Source of the DNA: Anthropogastromicrobium aceti
GTDB taxonomy: Bacteria; Bacillota; Clostridia; Lachnospirales; Lachnospiraceae
NCBI RefSeq assembly: GCF_025567095.1
Contig: NZ_JAOQJH010000006.1
Direction: 5' to 3' (one strand)
DNA length: 64,000 nucleotides
This document shows, one piece after another, positions 59,910 through 64,000 of the stretch (position 1 is the first letter of the stretch; each line of letters starts with the position of its first letter). Made by a program: the position numbers and the translations under genes. The notes under the pieces are model-generated. The model saw nothing but the letters and a program-made list of their open reading frames with translations, was not told the DNA's origin and did not search any database.

Positions 59910-60963
59910 GAAGAGCATATTAGAAGGAAATATTATCTACACGCTGTTTGCAATTTTAATGGGATTTTTGACAGGTGCCATTATTCTTGCGATTGCAGGA
60001 ATGAATCCAGGAGTCATCTATGCAAAATTGATCTCTGGTATTTTCAGCAAGCCGAAATTTTTGGCATGGTCCGTTGTGTATGCGACACCTTTAATTTTTA
60101 CAGGTCTTAGTGTGGCTTTCTCTTTCCGCACAGGTGTATTTAACATTGGTGCAGAGGGTCAGTTTGTAGTGGGAAGTCTTGCAGCGACTGTAATCGGAAT
60201 TGTTTGCCCATTTCCAGCAATAATTACAGTTCCGCTTTGTCTGATTGCAGCAGCGGCAGCAGGTGCTGTGTGGTCTGCATTTTGTGGTCTGTTAAAGGTA
60301 AAAAAGGGAATCAATGAGGTTCTTTCCTTTATCATGATGAACTGGATTGCGTATTATTTGTCGAACTATATTGTAAACCTTCCGGGCATCAAAGCAAACG
60401 CGAAAGAGACAACTGTTGATATTTTAGAAAATGCTCAGATGTTGATGCCATTGTCTGTGCGTCAGATGACTGGCTGCAATACTACCAACTATGGAATTAT
60501 TCTGGCACTGATTGCTGCGGTGATTATCTGGTATCTGATCAATAAGACAACGCTTGGTTATGAGCTTCGAAGTGTTGGATTTAACAGTTATGCAGCCGAG
60601 TATGGTGGTATCAATTCAGGTGCTTCTGTTATGAAGGCACTGGCAATCTCAGGTGCACTAGCGGGTCTTGGCGGTGCGATCCAGATTCTTGGAAATGCAA
60701 TGCATATCGCACAGTTTGCCGGACAGGAAGGCTTTGGTTTCCAGGGAATTACAGTTGCGTTAATCGCAAGTTCCAACCCGATAGGCTGTATCTTTGCTGG
60801 ACTTTTCTACGGTGCAATGAAGTACGGTGGTTCTAAGTTAAACCTTGTTGGTGCACCAAAGGAAGTTCTTGATATTATCATGGGTGCGATCGTTTTAGTT
60901 ATTGCAATCTCACATGTATTCAAGACATTTGCTCAGAAGAAGATGCAGAAGGGAGGAAAGTAA
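59899..60963 (+). CDS. Nucleoside ABC transporter permease (YufP/NupP type)
   Basis: A 354-residue membrane protein of the branched-chain/ribose permease family with about ten helices (FRTGVFNIGAEGQFVVGSL marks the first conserved loop). It overlaps the ATPase by 11 bases, with GGAGGAAAG as ribosome site. Confidence 0.9.
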   Translation: MKHKKSILEGNIIYTLFAILMGFLTGAIILAIAGMNPGVIYAKLISGIFSKPKFLAWSVVYATPLIFTGLSVAFSFRTGVFNIGAEGQFVVGSLAATVIGIVCPFPAIITVPLCLIAAAAAGAVWSAFCGLLKVKKGINEVLSFIMMNWIAYYLSNYIVNLPGIKANAKETTVDILENAQMLMPLSVRQMTGCNTTNYGIILALIAAVIIWYLINKTTLGYELRSVGFNSYAAEYGGINSGASVMKALAISGALAGLGGAIQILGNAMHIAQFAGQEGFGFQGITVALIASSNPIGCIFAGLFYGAMKYGGSKLNLVGAPKEVLDIIMGAIVLVIAISHVFKTFAQKKMQKGGK

Positions 60964-60964
60964 G

Positions 60965-61906
60965 ATGAATGAATTTATAAAAGATCTTGGACTTTTAATT
61001 AACGCAATGCTGATCGCAACGCCTCCGCTTCTGTATGCAGCGCTTGGTTCTTGCATTTCAGAGCGAAGCGGTGTTGTCAACATCGGTATTGAGGGAATGA
61101 TGACAGTAGGTGCATTTACAGGTGCAGCGCTTTGCTATTTTGTTCCAGGGGCACCATGGCTAGCTTTTGTTTTAGCGGGAGTAGCCGGTGCGCTTGTTGC
61201 AGTGATTCATGCATTTGCCTGCATCACCTGTAACGCAGATCAGACAATTTCGGGTACTGCTATTAACTTCTTGGCACCTGGTATTGCGATTTTTATCTGT
61301 CGTGTATTATTTTCAGATAGTACAGATACCCCAGCGATCACCGATTCAGCAAGCCGTCTTCCAAAACTTCTTGACGGTGTATTTCCGGCAGGTTCCTTCT
61401 GGAATAACGTATTAAATATCCATGTGGCAGGCTATCTTTGCTTTATCTGCGTAGCAGTTGTCTGGTTCTTATTCTACAAGACAAAGTTTGGTATTCGCCT
61501 TCGCGCAGTAGGTGAGCATCCACAGGCATGTGATACACTAGGAATCAACGTAACAAAGACACGTTATATTGCCGTTATCTTATCAGGCTTTTTCTCAGGT
61601 CTTGGCGGTGCCTATATAACTATGGCAACTACAAACCAGTTTAAGCCAGCCGTTATCGTAGGTCAGGGTTTTATGGCAATTTCTGCTGTTATTTTTGGTA
61701 AATTTACACCTCACGGCGCAATGCTTGCATGTATGCTGTTTGGTCTTTGCAGCGGTGTAAAGGTTCTGGCAGGAACAAGCAATATTATTTCCCCGAACTT
61801 AATTTCCATGATTCCGTATATTGTAACAATTCTGGCACTTGTATTGTTTGTCGGAAAGGCAAGAGTTCCGGCTGCAAACGGAAAGCCATATATCAAATCT
61901 AAGTAA
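60965..61906 (+). CDS. Nucleoside ABC transporter permease (YufQ/NupQ type)
   Basis: A 313-residue second permease (ERSGVVNIGIEGMMTVGAF), with about nine helices. It starts 1 base after the first permease stop, with GGAGG upstream. Followed by cytidine deaminase, so imported nucleosides are processed at once. Confidence 0.9.
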   Translation: MNEFIKDLGLLINAMLIATPPLLYAALGSCISERSGVVNIGIEGMMTVGAFTGAALCYFVPGAPWLAFVLAGVAGALVAVIHAFACITCNADQTISGTAINFLAPGIAIFICRVLFSDSTDTPAITDSASRLPKLLDGVFPAGSFWNNVLNIHVAGYLCFICVAVVWFLFYKTKFGIRLRAVGEHPQACDTLGINVTKTRYIAVILSGFFSGLGGAYITMATTNQFKPAVIVGQGFMAISAVIFGKFTPHGAMLACMLFGLCSGVKVLAGTSNIISPNLISMIPYIVTILALVLFVGKARVPAANGKPYIKSK

Positions 61907-61919
61907 TAGGAATATGTAT

Positions 61920-62345
61920 ATGAATATTGATGCAGAAGTTCTAATTAAGGAAGCAATTGAGGCTAGAAAAATGGCCTACACGCCGTATTCTCATTTTAAG
62001 GTAGGCGCTGCGCTTCTTACAGCTGATGGAAAAATTTATCGTGGCTGCAATATTGAAAATGCAGGCTATACGCCGAGCAATTGTGCGGAGCGTACTGCAT
62101 TCTTTAAAGCTGTCAGTGAGGGAGAACGCTCTTTTGCGGCAATAGCAATTGTAGCAGGTCCAGAAAATGGCGATCTTGTGCTGACTGCACCATGTGGTGT
62201 ATGCCGTCAGGTTATGATGGAATTTTGTGATTATGAGACCTTCCCAATAATTCTGGGAACCTCACCGAAAGATTATAAAATCATGACCTTAAAAGAAATT
62301 CTTCCGCTTGGTTTTGGACCGAAGAATTTAAACATTGAGCTTTAA
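61920..62345 (+). CDS. cdd: Cytidine deaminase
   Basis: A 141-residue zinc enzyme turning cytidine into uridine. NCAERTAFF carries the zinc Cys and catalytic Glu, PCGVCRQ the other two Cys: the tetrameric all-Cys type. ATG 61920 has a better distance to TAGGA than ATG 61914. Confidence 0.93.
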   Translation: MNIDAEVLIKEAIEARKMAYTPYSHFKVGAALLTADGKIYRGCNIENAGYTPSNCAERTAFFKAVSEGERSFAAIAIVAGPENGDLVLTAPCGVCRQVMMEFCDYETFPIILGTSPKDYKIMTLKEILPLGFGPKNLNIEL

Positions 62346-62360
62346 CAAATGAAGAAATTA

Positions 62361-62404
62361 AAAAATGCTGACCTGAGGAAAAAATCCTTAGGTTGGCATT
62401 TTTT
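62361..62404 (+). terminator. Rho-independent terminator
   Basis: AAAAATGCTGACCTGAGG pairs with the CCTTAGGTTGGCATTTTTT region; ends the nucleoside uptake operon. Confidence 0.85.
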
Positions 62405-62446
62405 ATTTATTTTTAGAATTTATTCAATGAAATTGGTAAAATTGAA

Positions 62447-62475
62447 TTGAATTGTTTGAAATTTTGTGCTATGAT
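62447..62475 (+). promoter_or_regulatory. Promoter of the last gene
   Basis: TTGAAT at 62447 and TATGAT at 62470, spacer 17 bp. Confidence 0.55.
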
Positions 62476-62528
62476 AGGTGCAGAAATCACATAGAAAAAG
62501 CTGCATGGCAGCGAAAGAGAGGTAACAA

Positions 62529-64000
62529 ATGGCAGAAGAAAAGATGCAGGCAGCAAAGGTTCTGCTTAAAAATCCATACAGACAGGTAATACTTCAGGAT
62601 TATAATAAGACATTAGAAAGTCATAAATTCCGTAAAAAGGCAGAAGAAATTGAAAATGAGCTTTCATGGTTTACAGGAAAAAGCAGCCAGTACAGAGTAG
62701 AGGATCGTCAGGGCTTCTTTAAACATTTTCAGGAGCATTATGCAGGCAAAAAGCATGCACCATTAGCACCTATGTATCGCCCGCTTAGCTCCTACAAGTT
62801 TGGCGAGGAACCGCAGATTGTTTATTTCATGATGCTTTTTGTAAAGAAGGATGAGGATTTAAAGCAGTTCCAGAATGATCATCCAAATCGTCAGGAGGTG
62901 CTTTCTAGTGATGTGCTTCGTATTCGATATCTGAAGCTTCGCAATGAATATCGTCTGCTTGGAGCTTTGCTTGACAGCTTAGATAAGGGTGTTGGCGCAA
63001 TTGAGGTAACTATTGCAGAGCATTTTGTAACTGATTATACTCAGAATATGGATAAGTTAAGCATATCCCAGTTAAACAGCCGTTTCTTCCGCTCATTACG
63101 TGCACAAAAGACTGATCAGAGTTTTGCTCTGTTAGAGCTTTTAAAACAGAAGGATGCACCGGATACAGATTATATGGAGCTGCTTGCAACATATAATGCA
63201 AGAGACTTTGAAAAGTTAGTTGAGCTCGCAGATAAGTTCCCGAAGGAAAACAGAAACTATCAGCCAGTTATGGTACTTCGCACAGAGGCACAGGCTCGTC
63301 TTGGAAATATTCAGGGATTTATTGACAGCTTTAAGGCAGTTGATGATGAGGTAGTTGATACAGTTCATTTCCTGTTCTTATTGCAGGAACTGATCACTCA
63401 TGCAGATTATAAGGAACTGGATAATGATGAATTTGATCTTTCTATTCAGGAGCTGTTAAAGAGCAAATTTAAGCAGGTAGAATCCTCCACATTTGCAGGT
63501 CCGGTTAGCAGAAACTTTGTAAACTTTCTGCTTGAAGGTCTTCCGATTGCAGAGGAGCTTGCAGCAATTAAGAAGGAAAAGGGTGAGGATGCAATTCCAC
63601 AGGATCGCTTAGATCGTCTGTATCAGCTGCAGATGGCGCTCGATCTTTATCCAAATGAGGATGTGAGCAGCTTAATTGATATTGAAACTATTGAGGAAAA
63701 TGGATCTGCAAAGAGCAGAGAGAAGATTGGCCGTCTGGCACTGAGTCTGCTTCTTGAGAAGAGCCAGGATAAGAGCTTTGATAATATTTATCTTGCATTC
63801 CAGGCACTGGCACGCATGGGACTTCAGAAGGCATTTGTAAGCAATGTTGAGAACAATTTGCCAGCGCTTGTTCAGTTTGGAAGAAGTGGACAAAGAAGAG
63901 CATTTGATCTTATTAAGGCCGCTTATATTGCAAAGAAAGGTGCAGGTCTTGATACAGCAGAGCTTGAGAAGATTCTGACAGAAAATAATATTAGTCTTGA
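62529..64000 (+). CDS. Unknown long helical protein (partial, runs off the right edge)
   Basis: An open frame of at least 490 codons from ATG 62529 (GAGAGG upstream) to the end of the window. The product begins MAEEKMQAAKVLLKNPYRQV and is soluble and almost wholly helical, possibly with TPR-like units (RNEYRLLGALLDSLDKG, ALLELLKQKDAPDTDYMELL). No signal peptide, membrane helix or catalytic motif is visible. Codon use matches the chromosomal genes. Family not recognised. Confidence 0.7.
   Translation, partial: MAEEKMQAAKVLLKNPYRQVILQDYNKTLESHKFRKKAEEIENELSWFTGKSSQYRVEDRQGFFKHFQEHYAGKKHAPLAPMYRPLSSYKFGEEPQIVYFMMLFVKKDEDLKQFQNDHPNRQEVLSSDVLRIRYLKLRNEYRLLGALLDSLDKGVGAIEVTIAEHFVTDYTQNMDKLSISQLNSRFFRSLRAQKTDQSFALLELLKQKDAPDTDYMELLATYNARDFEKLVELADKFPKENRNYQPVMVLRTEAQARLGNIQGFIDSFKAVDDEVVDTVHFLFLLQELITHADYKELDNDEFDLSIQELLKSKFKQVESSTFAGPVSRNFVNFLLEGLPIAEELAAIKKEKGEDAIPQDRLDRLYQLQMALDLYPNEDVSSLIDIETIEENGSAKSREKIGRLALSLLLEKSQDKSFDNIYLAFQALARMGLQKAFVSNVENNLPALVQFGRSGQRRAFDLIKAAYIAKKGAGLDTAELEKILTENNISL

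Overview
The window looks like a chromosome segment from a low-to-mid G+C gut Firmicute of the Lachnospiraceae type. The reasons are a scfA/scfB ranthipeptide pair beside a fused secDF, tgt and yajC, a DUF1836 regulator, the tandem-linker lipoproteins and strong AGGAGG ribosome binding sites. I saw no rRNA, tRNA or CRISPR array.

Positions 1 to about 37,150 are a mobile element whose left end lies outside the window. From left to right it carries: a sigma-like and an initiator-like gene; an 890-bp non-coding block with 31-bp-spaced iterons and an exact DnaA box (likely replication origin); an XRE regulator, a lipoprotein, a Fic protein and a secreted repeat protein; a 10-kb gene for a 3,346-residue surface adhesin (subtilase, SpaA-like and 16 ester-bond domains) with its sortase; several small or unknown genes; a mobilization module (structured oriT candidate, two ribbon-helix-helix-like proteins, MobL-type relaxase); a DUF5688-like protein, ArdC, a 2,333-residue methylase/helicase polyvalent protein with a second gene (TnpV) coded inside it in another frame; an exonuclease, a second XRE regulator, a nucleotidyltransferase, a HipA-like kinase, a serine resolvase with a res-like site, and an IS30-family insertion sequence at the junction. 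No type IV secretion genes are visible, so they are either left of the window or supplied in trans.

Two patterns unify this element and are the main discoveries. (1) A 17-bp perfect palindrome, GTGTCCGAWTCGGACAC, occurs 22 times (16 perfect, 6 near-perfect) between 2,845 and 35,113 and nowhere in the chromosomal half. It sits just after stop codons or in linker-coding DNA, where it nearly always reads V-S-E-S-D-T. (2) Seven otherwise unrelated proteins (Fic, DUF5688-like, ArdC, the giant methylase/helicase, an unknown 198-residue protein, a nucleotidyltransferase and a HipA-like kinase) end in nearly the same glutamate-rich tail, typically EEEELER at the C-terminus, preceded by a basic stretch. 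I infer this may be an export signal for proteins sent with the DNA into recipients. In six of the seven the stop codon is followed within about 30 bp by the palindrome.

Positions 37,153 to 64,000 are ordinary chromosome: scfA-scfB-secDF-tgt-yajC; a divergent DUF1836 gene; pspA and an SPFH-domain protein; pcrA; an acidic membrane protein; rlmD-type methyltransferase; udp-udk (uridine salvage); a BMP-type lipoprotein; an amino-acid ABC transporter whose binding protein looks circularly permuted; the yjjI-yjjW glycyl-radical pair; the ATPase and two permeases of a nucleoside ABC transporter; cytidine deaminase; and the start of an unknown long gene. The second half has a clear nucleoside uptake and salvage theme.
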